Below are positions 21,401 to 30,514 of a stretch of DNA of 64,000 bases, piece by piece (the stretch's first letter is position 1; each line of letters opens with the position of its first letter). Both the position numbers and the translations under genes were made by a program. The notes under the pieces were generated by a model. It did no database searches. It had not been told where the DNA came from and worked only from the letters and a program-made list of their open reading frames with translations. Location of the stretch: the NCBI GenBank assembly GCA_018806915.1, contig JAGKQI010000079.1, forward strand, positions 434,001 through 498,000, given 5' to 3'. This DNA is from Phytophthora colocasiae (Eukaryota > Oomycota > Peronosporomycetes > Peronosporales > Peronosporaceae).

Positions 21401-24400
21401 AGTAAGTCTGCTGTACATGAACACCGATTATATCATGCGGTACAAGCCCAAGCAGAAACCCATGTATTACTCTGCGGCACGTCCGCGTGATTTCTTCCCA
21501 GGTACATTTGAAGAGCGCAAGCTGTTGATGATGTGTCCGTTCGACATTACTGGTGTGAAGTTTACGGATGCCGAGGCACAGCAGGTCTACCAGCGTCAGC
21601 ACTTTTTCAACATCGCAAAGGAATGGGAAGATGATGCTAAAGAGCTTACTCTTGCAGAGCGTGAGGCAGCAGAAACTTTGACTAACGAGAAACTCGAAGT
21701 GCTTTTGGATCGGATGAAAAACGGGCCCCCATTGGAAGACGCAACTGATCCTCCAAAAGATCCTAAGAATGAGGAGCAAGAAAAGAGGGCTGCGGAGTTG
21801 CAAGCTAAGGCGGATGAACTTCGAGAACAGGAGAAGCAGCTTGTCCACACGCTGAACCAAATTGCGCAACAGACAACGGTGAAGCGTGGTATTATTATTC
21901 CGGTGTACGATGGTATCATCAAGTTGGCGATCTCGTTGGTATTAGAGTTACGCACGAGCGGTATTAAGGAGCCCATTGAGATGCCTCACTGTGGTGATTT
22001 GGACCCGAACGTTCAGAAAATGTATCTGACGAAGAAGCAGCTCGGCACAGTCTGGTTCTACAATGTTTGTGCTAAGGCAGCAAGAGCGACTAGCGTCATG
22101 GACTCGTCACGGAAGGTATTCTGCGAAAAGATTGAGGACTGCCACGCAAAGTTCCGCGGCTTCATTATCAAGCCGCTTTCAGTGACGTTCTCACGATTCG
22201 AGGAGATAATGATGATTGATGCGGATACAACGTTTTTCGTGAGCCCCGCAAAGCTGTGGAATTCTGAAAAGTACAACAAGACAGGCAACTTTCTGATGCA
22301 CGATCGTATCAGTCACGAACAATGGTTCATGGCTGAACGGGTGCCGGGAAAGCCTGATGTGTCGGTGGAGCAAAACTACTTTGCTACGTTTGATGTGAAG
22401 CCTTTCAGGTCACTATCCACGCTCGAACGCCCGAAGGCTACTATTACGAACCCGACATCGGTGGAACTCAAGTTCGAGCCAAGTGACTTTTTGCTGAGTA
22501 GCCACTCCTTTAACATTCGCGCGGGGCATCAGGTGGACTCATCTTTAGTGTTGTGGAACAAGAAGAAGCAGCCGCGTGCAACTGCTATTCTAGCGTCGTT
22601 CATTGCGCTGAACGATATCCCCGAACCTCCGTCTTACGGTGACAAGGAATTCTTCTTCTACGCAAATGAGCTGGCTGAGACCCAGTATTCGTTCTCCGAC
22701 CATGCCATTGGTGCTGTTGGAACTAATCTCTTGATTGACGGTGGCCCGAAGAACTCGACGTTGTGTGGTGACATGGCTCAGGTGTTCCCGATCCACCAAG
22801 ATGGTGTACCTGACGATGAGGTGCCTTTATTCTATTTCAACAGCGATCGAATTTTGGGGTTCCGACCAAAGAAGGAGCCAGTATACTACATGAAGGCCCG
22901 GCCTTGGGAATTCTATCCGGGTGCATTCGGAGAGCGTAAGCAAGAGTGTCCGTTTGACATTACAGTTGGCAAGCTTTCTGAGGAGGAGGAAAGACATTTG
23001 GCAGGACGACAACACATTTACGAAGTGGTAGATGCCTGGGACCGTATTGGGAAGGAGAACCCTGCCAACTTAGACGACCAAAACGCTGCGATTGACGAGG
23101 TTTTACGCAAGGTGATCGCCGAAATGCAGGGGAAGAATTTAGCTGACATCGCGCCAGCTCCACCCCGAGAGAGCAAACAAAATGATCAGGTGGAGCGGAC
23201 GACTCAGATGATGGAGAAGCAGCTTGTGTACACGTTGAGCCAAATCACTCAGCGCACGACGATCAAACGCGGCATCGTGATGCCCTTGTATGAGCCTATT
23301 GCTCGACTGGGATTTTCCTTGATTCTGGAGCTGCGAGCTATGGGTATCACCTTGCCCATCGAAGTACCTCACTGCACAGATCTCAAGCCTGAGACTGTTG
23401 AGCTGATTCGCACGAAGAAGGAGCTTGGTGAGATTCGTGCTTACGATGTTTGCGAACTTGCTGCCAGCGCCAGAAGTGTTTTGAATGCGTCACGCCCTGT
23501 GTTCTGCGATGATATCGATGGATGCCGCACTAAGTTTCGGTCGTTTATGATCAAGCCTCTCGCCGTAAGTTATTCCCAGTTCGAGGAAATCCTGATGCTT
23601 GATGCCGACACTACGTTTTTCGTCAATCCTACAGTTTTGTTTGAGTCCGAGAAGTATAAGACTACTGGCAATCTGCTGATGCACGATCGCATTAGCCATG
23701 ATTGGTGGTTCATGGCCGAGCGAGCGTCTAAAAAACCGGATGTGTCAGTGGAGCAAAAGTACTTTGCAAACTTTGATGTTACCCCGTTTCGGCCGCTACC
23801 AACGCTTGAACGTCCGAAGGCTACGGTTGAGAACAAGACCCCTGTGACGCTGAATTTCGAGCCAAGTGACTTTTTGCTGAGTAGCCATTCCTTCAATCTG
23901 CGCTCGGGTCACCAAGTGGATTCGTCTCTGGTGATGTGGAACAAGAAGCGTCAACCGCGTGCGACCGCAATTTTGGCTTCGTTTGTTGCACAGAACGATA
24001 TCTCGTCACCCCCATCATACGGTGACAAGGAACTGTTCTTCTACGCTAACGAATTGGCCGAGACGCAGTACTCCTTCTCAGACCACGCCATTGGAGCAGT
24101 TGGTACAAAGGTTGTGGATGGCGGCCCCAAGAACTCGACGCTGTGTGGCGATATGGCGCAAATGTTTCCGATCCATCAAGACGGTGTTGCAGATGATAAT
24201 GTCCCCCTGTTCTACCTCAACAGTGATCGGATCCTCCACTTCAAGCCAGACGTGGAACCCGTTTATTACATGAAGGCGCGACCGTGGGCACATTACCCTG
24301 GCGCCTTCGGTAAACGCCCACAGGAGTGCCCGTTTGACATCACAGTCGGGAGGTTCGAGGAGTACCATATCCAGCACCTTGCGGAGCGACGGAAGTTTTC

Positions 24401-24422
24401 GGAGCAAGTGAAGACGTGGTAG
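18471..24422 (+). CDS. giant four-domain GT71-type mannosyltransferase-like protein
   Basis: 1983 residues in one uninterrupted exon. The N-terminal signal anchor (WIVLLLGAGVVVVLSDVLF) is at about residues 14-32, followed by a stalk. Four tandem catalytic-type domains follow, each of about 400 residues with linkers of 60-90. Each has a DxD: D286-A-D288, D772-A-D774, D1250-A-D1252 and D1711-A-D1713, a spacing of 461-486 residues. Each repeats the same landmarks: GI(V/I)(L/I/M)P, a (V/E)(I/M)PHC block, RQPRATAILASF-like and PPSYGDKE(L/F)FF. Domains 3 and 4 are closest to each other (both have FLLSSHSFN and NSTLCGDMAQ). Domains 1 and 2 resemble each other and the single-domain neighbour at 15257. 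All four keep their DxD, so all may be active. Predicted type II Golgi protein. Substrate unknown. Confidence 0.8.
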   Translation: MTMARSFGSVRLRWIVLLLGAGVVVVLSDVLFTWRQLTTSAWNSVSSPQATGNSDVKASPATVQAIYDAVAKANDSADVNQLTQLVDRLSESEATELLHQIKPTAVTTAKMAASIPPVTLLPDDDMDDDTLRLETEELKAGEVEAMKEENRIKTLEAQLLYSLHNVTQKTSESRGIVLPLYDDLVPLGLSLVMELRSLGVILPVEIPHCGDLNPKLVATIEKKAKQLGQVYVYDACELAAKEKSLLDASKPIFCKDLDECHDKFRTFDIKVLGVIYSRFEELMILDADVLMMQNPMPLWETDKFTKTGTLFFNDRISQTNTSLGYRPASRLHTTELRHYLLNVDVSIFRHFPTIDREKSTMESDVALPFEPSDILLNSHAWNGRSGHQMDSSLLLWSKKRQPRATAVLASFVSLNDVRRPPSYGDKELFFLACELAETQYAFSDFGVGAAGSDFKNHGDGKSIICGQPAQYYPVKPQDSNSSLLFLNSDAIMEYKPKTQPMYYSNARAAEFYPGSFSDWELPQDCPFDVTGVPFSALQGQHILLRQRLHDIAVEWERNALQSENDSEQTQADAQANTKLQALLKQLSDGVPFEEASAAPGTEPVATTPATALPEPQAVQQANKWAEFMKTARERTELEKKMETRLIHSLNTVSQQTSVPRGIVLPLYDKITTLGVSLVLQLRSLGVDLPIEIPHCGDFDEDYGEAIMKKSEQLGEVYVYNACKIAVNAKSLLDPTKPLFCKDLDNCHRRYRNFAIKVLGVVYSRFEEIMLMDADALLFQSPMSLWETKKYQTTGTLFFNDRIAEANFSMGLGYKPANRPNIMAIEDYLSKADVDLYRNIPTLSRPNASAELIAADKSTVTLHFQPSEGLLKSHPWNGRSAHRVDSSILLWNKKRQPRATAILASFISLNDLPRPPSYGDKELFFVACELAETQYAFSEFATGSAGTDFRNKGEDKSIICGSAAHYFPEKSDDTPIKQVSLLYMNTDYIMRYKPKQKPMYYSAARPRDFFPGTFEERKLLMMCPFDITGVKFTDAEAQQVYQRQHFFNIAKEWEDDAKELTLAEREAAETLTNEKLEVLLDRMKNGPPLEDATDPPKDPKNEEQEKRAAELQAKADELREQEKQLVHTLNQIAQQTTVKRGIIIPVYDGIIKLAISLVLELRTSGIKEPIEMPHCGDLDPNVQKMYLTKKQLGTVWFYNVCAKAARATSVMDSSRKVFCEKIEDCHAKFRGFIIKPLSVTFSRFEEIMMIDADTTFFVSPAKLWNSEKYNKTGNFLMHDRISHEQWFMAERVPGKPDVSVEQNYFATFDVKPFRSLSTLERPKATITNPTSVELKFEPSDFLLSSHSFNIRAGHQVDSSLVLWNKKKQPRATAILASFIALNDIPEPPSYGDKEFFFYANELAETQYSFSDHAIGAVGTNLLIDGGPKNSTLCGDMAQVFPIHQDGVPDDEVPLFYFNSDRILGFRPKKEPVYYMKARPWEFYPGAFGERKQECPFDITVGKLSEEEERHLAGRQHIYEVVDAWDRIGKENPANLDDQNAAIDEVLRKVIAEMQGKNLADIAPAPPRESKQNDQVERTTQMMEKQLVYTLSQITQRTTIKRGIVMPLYEPIARLGFSLILELRAMGITLPIEVPHCTDLKPETVELIRTKKELGEIRAYDVCELAASARSVLNASRPVFCDDIDGCRTKFRSFMIKPLAVSYSQFEEILMLDADTTFFVNPTVLFESEKYKTTGNLLMHDRISHDWWFMAERASKKPDVSVEQKYFANFDVTPFRPLPTLERPKATVENKTPVTLNFEPSDFLLSSHSFNLRSGHQVDSSLVMWNKKRQPRATAILASFVAQNDISSPPSYGDKELFFYANELAETQYSFSDHAIGAVGTKVVDGGPKNSTLCGDMAQMFPIHQDGVADDNVPLFYLNSDRILHFKPDVEPVYYMKARPWAHYPGAFGKRPQECPFDITVGRFEEYHIQHLAERRKFSEQVKTW

Positions 24423-25094
24423 AATCTACCAGTCAATGATAGAGGAGAAGCGCAGCTAGCTGTATGTTATGTGTGTTGCTACGCCTATCAAATACAAGGT
24501 GTTAAAGCGGGAATCGCCCGCAACGTGCAATCGAACACGTCGTGCTACCACTCTAATGAGCATTTTTGCTTGGTTGTCTTGAATGTCCAGCTCGACGTAC
24601 TTCAAGCTGAAGCCCAGCAGCAGGAATTGAACAACGGAAGTGACTAACGCATAGCGTCTGCAGTTCGTGCAGACTACTGTTGAGGGACAAAACAACAATT
24701 GGCAGGGGCCACGCAGCCTTCTTCTCGCCGACACTAGTGGAAATCGACATTGAACGCCTCGTTCTAAGCTCCTCATTCTTGGCCAACAGCTTTTGCAGTC
24801 GATCCTCAAGAATAATAGCCTTCTCGAAGTTCTGCATGTCTTGTGCTGCACGTAGATCGCGTTCCAGACGTACTCGTTGTACACCCAAAGAAACAGTAGA
24901 CAAACCCACAGCCTGCTTGCGCCTCACCATCTCGTTCACTTCAGCATCCGTGTAATTGTGTTGAGTGATCATCTTTTCCTTCGTGGAAAACAAACGCTTC
25001 ACCTCGCCATGAGTAGGGAAATGAAGCCGTTCCTTGTTCACCATAGCTCGCCACAACTAGAACTCGCGTTCACGCAGCGAATGACCCGAAACAC

Positions 25095-25759
25095 CAGGGA
25101 TCCGAAAACATTAATGCACTGTTGCATTAATGCATATTTTGGTAACGCATTATTTATGCTAGTGATATTTCCACCGCCAAACATTATTAATTCCGAGATG
25201 GCATAATTACGCATAACTAATGTCATTCCTCCAGAAGAGGCCCCCCGCCACCACTCAAATTCACACCTTTTACGGGCAACACGGGCCACTTATTGCACTA
25301 GATTTCAATTCATCGCGAGTGGAGAGGTTGCCGCTTTGTCCATTACCCAAATCCCGCCATGGACGACTCTAGATGGCATGCCCCTTCACCTCGCCCTGAG
25401 TATCTGCCCGATCGGTACTTTTTCACGGCGCTCATGGACGACAACGGTGAGCCGACACAGTACTACAGGTGCAAAATTTGTTCGAGAGAGTACAAGCAAG
25501 TGAGTGGTAGAGGGCCTCTACTAGAGGCTACACAAACCTGGCCCAGCATGTGAAGGTCAAGCACTTGGACTACAAGTCTCAAAGGGTTTAGGGTTTAGGG
25601 TTTCTGATGCCTGGTACTACCAGTAGTAATACGTGACTGCATTTTCCCATTAATGGACATACTGTGCATTATTTATGTGGGCCCATCTAGCACAAGTAGG
25701 CATTATGCATGGACGCTTCTTGCTTCTAGTGCTGAAAAAATGCATATTTCGGATCCCTG
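25095..25759 (+). mobile_element. non-autonomous hAT element with exact 8-bp TSD
   Basis: The termini are CAGGGATCCGAAA and its reverse complement TTTCGGATCCCTG. The 8-bp duplication CGAAACAC flanks it at 25087-25094 and 25760-25767. Length is 665 bp. The plus strand contains the start of a hAT BED zinc finger: YYRCKICSREYKQVSGRG from the ATG at 25359, then, in a shifted frame, a segment reading about YTNLAQHVKVKHLDYKS. This is therefore an internally deleted autonomous hAT. It inserted into RTF1-derived DNA after the duplication. Confidence 0.9.
25583..25603 (+). repeat. interstitial telomere-type repeat (TTTAGGG)n
   Basis: Three GGG blocks separated by TTTA, equivalent to nearly three TTTAGGG units, lie inside the hAT element. 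The TTTAGGG unit is the plant-type telomere repeat also used by Phytophthora. Confidence 0.6.
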
Positions 25760-26206
25760 CGAAACACCATTCAACTTCCAATCACGTCTTCTCTTTCCGA
25801 ACGCGCAGGTAATACCTGTGTGGGTCGTCTCTAGCCAACTTACAAATGCCCACAACCTCACAGAACCGGTAGACCATTTCTCCATTCACCATTTCGATCG
25901 GAATACGCACGTACACACCTCGCACCAGCTTCGAAAAGAACGGCTCGAAAAGTGTTTCTCGAAGAAAGTCCTCCTCTTCAGTAAGATAGTGATTGGCCTG
26001 ATCAGCTCACTGGCACATTCTCTTCGGGTCGAATAGCTGATAATTCCTCTCATTTTCGTGCTTGCGACCATCACTATAGGCAAAATATAAATCAACAGAC
26101 TATGCGACCGTGCTGAAGTTGTTCGGATCTCGACGTCGCTTCAAGCGGCCCTCAGTATTAATCAAGACCAGCAAGAAAGACCCAAGTAAAGTCAAGTTAC
26201 AGCAGC

Positions 26207-26644
26207 ATGAGCGACGCAGATTTGGATTCGATCCCTCGTGTGCGCTGGAGCCCGCGCAACAACCGCTTCCACTACAACATGCCAGTTGCAGCCGAGCCGG
26301 GCGACAATGGGTTTGTGCTCATGCAGGAAGTGGAGCACGCGGACTCACCCAGTTCAGCGAAGCTACCGGCAAACGAGCGGCACCACTTGGAGGAAATGGA
26401 GCGCATCAATGGACTCATTCATGACGTGGAGAACTCGGTTCATCTGAGAGAGACCGTGAAGAAACTGGAGAAGCAACGTAAGCACCACGAGGAGTTCCAT
26501 GAACGTGTGGTGAAAGACGATGAGGAGAAACCCCAAGCACTGCGGAAGAAGGGTAGTTTCCGTCAGCGACAGCAACCCAAGCGCTCGTACGAAGCTCAGA
26601 GGCAGAAACCTCAACGTACGGGCCGTCTGCAACAACCTAAGTAG
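26207..26644 (+). CDS. small basic coiled-coil protein, unknown function
   Basis: 145 residues from ATG to stop. A short N-terminal segment (PRVRWSPRNNRFHYNMP) is followed by a charged helix at about 60-105 with coiled-coil character (ERHHLEEMERINGLIHDVENSVHL), then a very basic, Gln-rich C-terminus. No signal peptide or membrane segment. I do not recognise a family. The good codon structure and absence of decay suggest a real gene. It lies 120 bp after the RTF1 pseudogene on the opposite strand. Confidence 0.55.
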   Translation: MSDADLDSIPRVRWSPRNNRFHYNMPVAAEPGDNGFVLMQEVEHADSPSSAKLPANERHHLEEMERINGLIHDVENSVHLRETVKKLEKQRKHHEEFHERVVKDDEEKPQALRKKGSFRQRQQPKRSYEAQRQKPQRTGRLQQPK

Positions 26645-28013
26645 GCAGAGCTAAAGACACAAAAAACAGAACTGACAAAGCGATCAGCGAGCCACCAGCA
26701 GAAGATGACCGAGTATAAACGCAATCGGACTGTTTAAGAATGCATAAACGAAGTCTTGAGCGGTGAACTTTTTACAGTTTACGCACAATTCTTTGTTGCG
26801 GTCATCAATTCACTGGTATATGTACAGTCGATCGCCAGCTAGGTTTGCACTGCAGGTGAAACTCGAGAATACCAACAACACAGCAGAAACCAAGCCAGTT
26901 TTTGGACCGGTCGTTGCATGAAAGACAAGACCGTTCACAAAAGTCTCAATACGTTCTGAGTTGCGGTACTTGGAATTAGCCGTAAACAATTGTACAGCAC
27001 AGGGTCATAGTGTGCCCTACAACTTCACACCACGAACAGTGAGTGTCCCAGACTCTGGCCAAAGCCTCTTTATCCATGTCGCACTCATTGTGCAATACAT
27101 CTTGTTCTTACACCTAATGAAAAAAATACACGAGCTATCCCAAAAATCGACTTTTCGTGCAGAATTATCATGCCAGATATGACAACAGAGTAAGGTACTG
27201 ACTGGTAGGACGTGTTGCTCCTAGCCGTCCGTGGTGAATCGCTACTATCCATATCCCGAGTTCTATGATGTTAATTGTATCTCAGTTTCTTGTAGAAACT
27301 TCCAACAATACTTAAAAGCAGTGTGCACTGTAAGTCGAAAGATAACTAACAACACGGGCACATTATTTTTTAAGAAAATATTGAAACAGCTAGAAACGTA
27401 AGCATCCGTACATGTACGAAGACTTGGCTGTCCAAGAGTAAAAATGACGATGGGATCAGTCACAACCTCCTCTGCGATCGTGTGCCGAACTGTACAAAAT
27501 TTGTACTACATGTACACAATGTGTCTTAAGAAGCGTATTGGTCGATTGTGGGGTTCTATGACTTCTGTGTGTACTTTTACCATCCTCATGAGCTGTGCCG
27601 TTCTCAGCAAGTTGGTCCGACAATATAATACCTATGCATGCATGGCTTACGTCGGTGGCGATACCGTACGATATATCACGCGACATTGGTGCGAATATGT
27701 CTACCATATTTTTGTTTTGTGGCATTGTACAGGAGCAGCATGAATACGGAACGCCTGGTGGTCTGCAAGTGGCGGTATTAACCTAGAGTGGACCTTGACT
27801 CCGATCACAAAGATCCACAACATTATGATCCTATCCTGTGCTTTGAAAGAGACGAACGTATACAGTCCACCTCGCAGGTTTTGCGCAGATACACTAGCGC
27901 AGTGTATGCAGACAACGCTGCTGCCTCTACAGCTGTCTGTCGTCCACACTTCCAAGTTCGAAGTGTGAGCGAAGATTAAAACTTCACGAGACATCGGGAT
28001 GTGTGACATCAAA
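26645..28013. other. intergenic, 1.4 kb
   Basis: Short frames on both strands with no domain, signal peptide or repeat I can support. Confidence 0.5.
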
Positions 28014-28031
28014 GGTTTCATTACCAATTTG
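28014..28031 (+). promoter_or_regulatory. oomycete Inr-like element of the effector gene
   Basis: GTTTCATTACCAATTTGG closely matches the combined Inr/flanking promoter region of oomycete genes (TCATTYYNCAWTTT). It lies about 30-45 nt before the ATG at 28060. Confidence 0.55.
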
Positions 28032-28059
28032 GAGCTCGAGGTCCACAGAGCACAGTACC

Positions 28060-28842
28060 ATGCGTTCCCTGTTCCTGGTTGCAGTTTTCATCGCTGTTAA
28101 CAACTTCAGTCTCACCTCAGCTATCGATGAAGGCCACAAGATTCGCCATTTGAAAAGTGTTGAAACATCGAATGAAGAAGTTCTTAATGCTGAAGACGAG
28201 GAACGAGGGTGGCAAGAGCTCGCTTCGAAATTCAAGGCCGGCCAGCTTGACGATGCCATTGCCAAGATGAAGCTTGGTCAGGCCGACGATGTGATCTCCA
28301 AGTTGAAAGTTGGCCAAGCTGATGATGCCCTCGCCAAATTGAAGGCTGGTCAAGTCGACGATGCTGTCGCTGCCGCTGGAGGAACTAAACTAAAACAAGC
28401 GGCTGAGAAATTGAAGGCTCAAAAAGCCTTGGAGGGGGTCGAAAAGGCCGCTGGTACGGCTACTACCTCAGTCAAGGCCAAGTGGCAGAGTGCATTCGCG
28501 AAATTGAAGGCCGGTGGCTTTAAGAACCTTGACGACGTTGCCGCCCCGGCAGTCGACAAGAACAAATGGCAGTCTGCTGTCGCTAAGATCCAATCGGGCC
28601 AGCTCAATAACCTCGATACGACCAACAACAAGTGGCAGAAGGCTGTCCAGCAGATGAAGGCCGCTGGGCAGCTCAAGAACGCGGATGAGGCGCAGATTGT
28701 CAAGATCACGGAGGGAGTGGCGAAGGAGATCGCGCAGGCCCCAGAGAAGTCGAGCAAGTTCAAAAAGTTCCTGGAAATCACGTTCGGTGTGGCTATCACG
28801 GGACTTATCGTGTACGGTTTCGATGCTATGGTTTATAGCTAG
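28060..28842 (+). CDS. RXLR-like secreted effector with internal repeats and C-terminal membrane segment
   Basis: 260 residues. A signal peptide (MRSLFLVAVFIAVNNFSLTSA) is followed by RHLK at residues 29-32 and EDEER at 45-49, the RXLR-dEER layout with Lys in place of the last Arg. The body begins with four imperfect repeats of about 14 residues built on (A/S)K(F/M/L)K(A/L/V)GQ(L/A/V)DD. After an Ala/Lys-rich helix come three repeats built on KWQSA(F/V)AK. Residues about 237-257 (FGVAITGLIVYGFDAMV) are hydrophobic and could anchor the protein in a membrane. RXLR proteins are secreted by oomycetes into plant cells, where they alter host processes; the host target is unknown. An upstream in-frame extension exists, but the Inr element and signal peptide fix the start at 28060. 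Confidence 0.75.
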   Translation: MRSLFLVAVFIAVNNFSLTSAIDEGHKIRHLKSVETSNEEVLNAEDEERGWQELASKFKAGQLDDAIAKMKLGQADDVISKLKVGQADDALAKLKAGQVDDAVAAAGGTKLKQAAEKLKAQKALEGVEKAAGTATTSVKAKWQSAFAKLKAGGFKNLDDVAAPAVDKNKWQSAVAKIQSGQLNNLDTTNNKWQKAVQQMKAAGQLKNADEAQIVKITEGVAKEIAQAPEKSSKFKKFLEITFGVAITGLIVYGFDAMVYS

Positions 28843-29588
28843 GTTGGCTTAGTCTCCGTACACATTCGGCGTGATCAACTAAAAGGGTTAATACTACCAT
28901 TGAAAGTGTCATATGCACATGTAAAACTGAATCTGTCAACAACTCAACGCTTCGTTCACCATCGTTCTCGGCTACGTAATTCTGTCGCCCGATTAAGATG
29001 AAACTACATCAATTGCACTCACGGGCTCGATAAGGTACACTTCGGCATTGTGTTTCATCCAGTAGAAAGTAAGCTTTTTGGCAGTGTTGTTGGCAAATTC
29101 TACTTGGAAACAAGTTGCCGATTCAATGACAATTCTTCCCTACAGCCACGATGAAGCTCATCCAGCCTTCTGAAGAATATGCTGGATCACCGAATGATGC
29201 AACTTGGATGCCCCAGAGGACGCATTCATTAAATTCTCGCTCAGATACATTGGCTTCGATGAAGTCTGGTATCTGTCATTTACGATTTAATGATAATACT
29301 ATCGTTATTGTCAGCTTAAAGCTGTTCTCCATGTCATCCAGCAATCTGGATACACAATTGAAACATTGAGTCATTGCTTTCTCACTTATTTGATGTTAAT
29401 GCAAATATGGCAAAAAGAAATGGTGGCACCAATGGCGAGAAGGACCTTGTAGTGATAATTTTTGCTGTTTCAATTCAAGATATATGCGAGAAATGACTAG
29501 GATAACTTGTTGCTTTCTAGTACGGTGAAAATATATACTTCAGTACAATGCAATGTAGTGTTTCACGCAACGTAGCGATCGAACAAGT
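28843..29588. other. intergenic, 0.75 kb
   Basis: No supported feature. It ends where the inverted duplication begins. Confidence 0.5.
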
Positions 29589-30514
29589 AATCCTTCCTTT
29601 GTTGGCAGCGACTTGCTGCTGCAGTGCAACAAAGCACCAAGAGCCGTTGAAAGGCTGCTTGAAGCAGCTCCAAGTTCACCATCAAGTTGATGCAGCCACC
29701 GTAACTTTTCACCGATAGCGATTCACCGTACAGTATAGACAGACTAAAATAATCCTAACTCATCCGTCCTTAAATGATTAATGAAAAACTACCAGGACAA
29801 CTACACCACCCGGCATCAATTATATAGATACATCTGTAACCATCCTTTCTGTGCACACCATGGTGATGAGGCATGCATCAGCGGTCCGGCTCCTCCCTCC
29901 ATGTCAGCCGCAGCTCAACATCTTCATTTCTCAAGAGTCGCTCAAGTCGGCAAGTGATTAGCATTACGAACACCGTTTTTTTTTTTATTAATTCGGCAGC
30001 TCAGTACGTGAATGACGCCCTCCGAAGCTGAAAAGTCCGGCAGCCGCTGCTCGTCCACCTTCCAGACGCGTTCACTACGCCCCGTGACAGCCAAGATCAT
30101 CTCGTACGGCCGCGAGAACCAGTCGCATCGCCGCCCCACCCTGTACGTGTTGCGCGTGAGTCGCAGTGGCAATGCCGATTGGTATGTGGCCAAGCGTTAC
30201 TCCGAGTTTCGTGCGCTTCATGATGCGTTGCAGCATCAATTCAGTAGCAGCGGCAGTAAGAAACATCTGAGTTGTGGTGCCTGCGAAGAACTCGAGAGCT
30301 TCTACGGCACTGTGCAGTTCCCAGACCGCCACATCTTCAAGTCTGGTCTGGGCTTCAGCAAGAAGCGTGTAGATGCTACGCGGATGGAGGAGCTCGATAG
30401 CTACATGCGTTTTCTATTGGAGACTACACAGGGTCTGTTAGGAGACGAAGAAGACGAAGATGATGAGCTGTCGCCTGAGTGGGATGGCAGCGAAGGTGGT
30501 AAATGTCTCCCACT
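29589..30514 (+). repeat. copy A of 926-bp inverted duplication
   Basis: Nearly identical in reverse orientation to 62102-63029. I see only a few single-base differences, and the encoded protein segment is identical. It covers about 420 bp upstream of the PX gene, including the Inr, and the first 167 codons. It ends abruptly at CCCACT. Confidence 0.9.
29922..29936 (+). promoter_or_regulatory. Inr-like element of the PX gene
   Basis: CTTCATTTCTCAAGAG matches the TCATTYYNCA core about 80 nt before the ATG at 30012. The same sequence is carried in copy B (about 62685-62700, minus strand). Confidence 0.45.

Larger units (their letters stand above)
24590..26085 (-). pseudogene. rearranged RTF1 pseudogene, split by a hAT element
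   Basis: Minus-strand fragments closely match the RTF1 gene at 12.7-15.0 kb: about 25770-26085 covers the start of the Plus3 domain, and about 24765-25086 covers [20 protein letters not shown] to [11 protein letters not shown]. Deletions and frameshifts break the frame. From about 24605 to 24765 the next part of RTF1 (around AGCGTCTGCAGTT and GAAATCGACATTGAACGCC, parental 14.40-14.70 kb) appears in the opposite, plus orientation, so the 3' part is inverted relative to the 5' part. A 665-bp hAT element interrupts it at 25095-25759. The parental gene has no introns, so retrocopy and DNA duplication cannot be told apart here. Confidence 0.85.

Noticed and set aside
21201..21869. 222-codon minus frame inside the giant transferase gene
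   Set aside because: Antisense to domains 2-3 with no independent features.
24456..24884. 142-codon minus frame ending near the giant transferase gene
   Set aside because: Runs through the rearranged RTF1 pseudogene in a non-coding frame.
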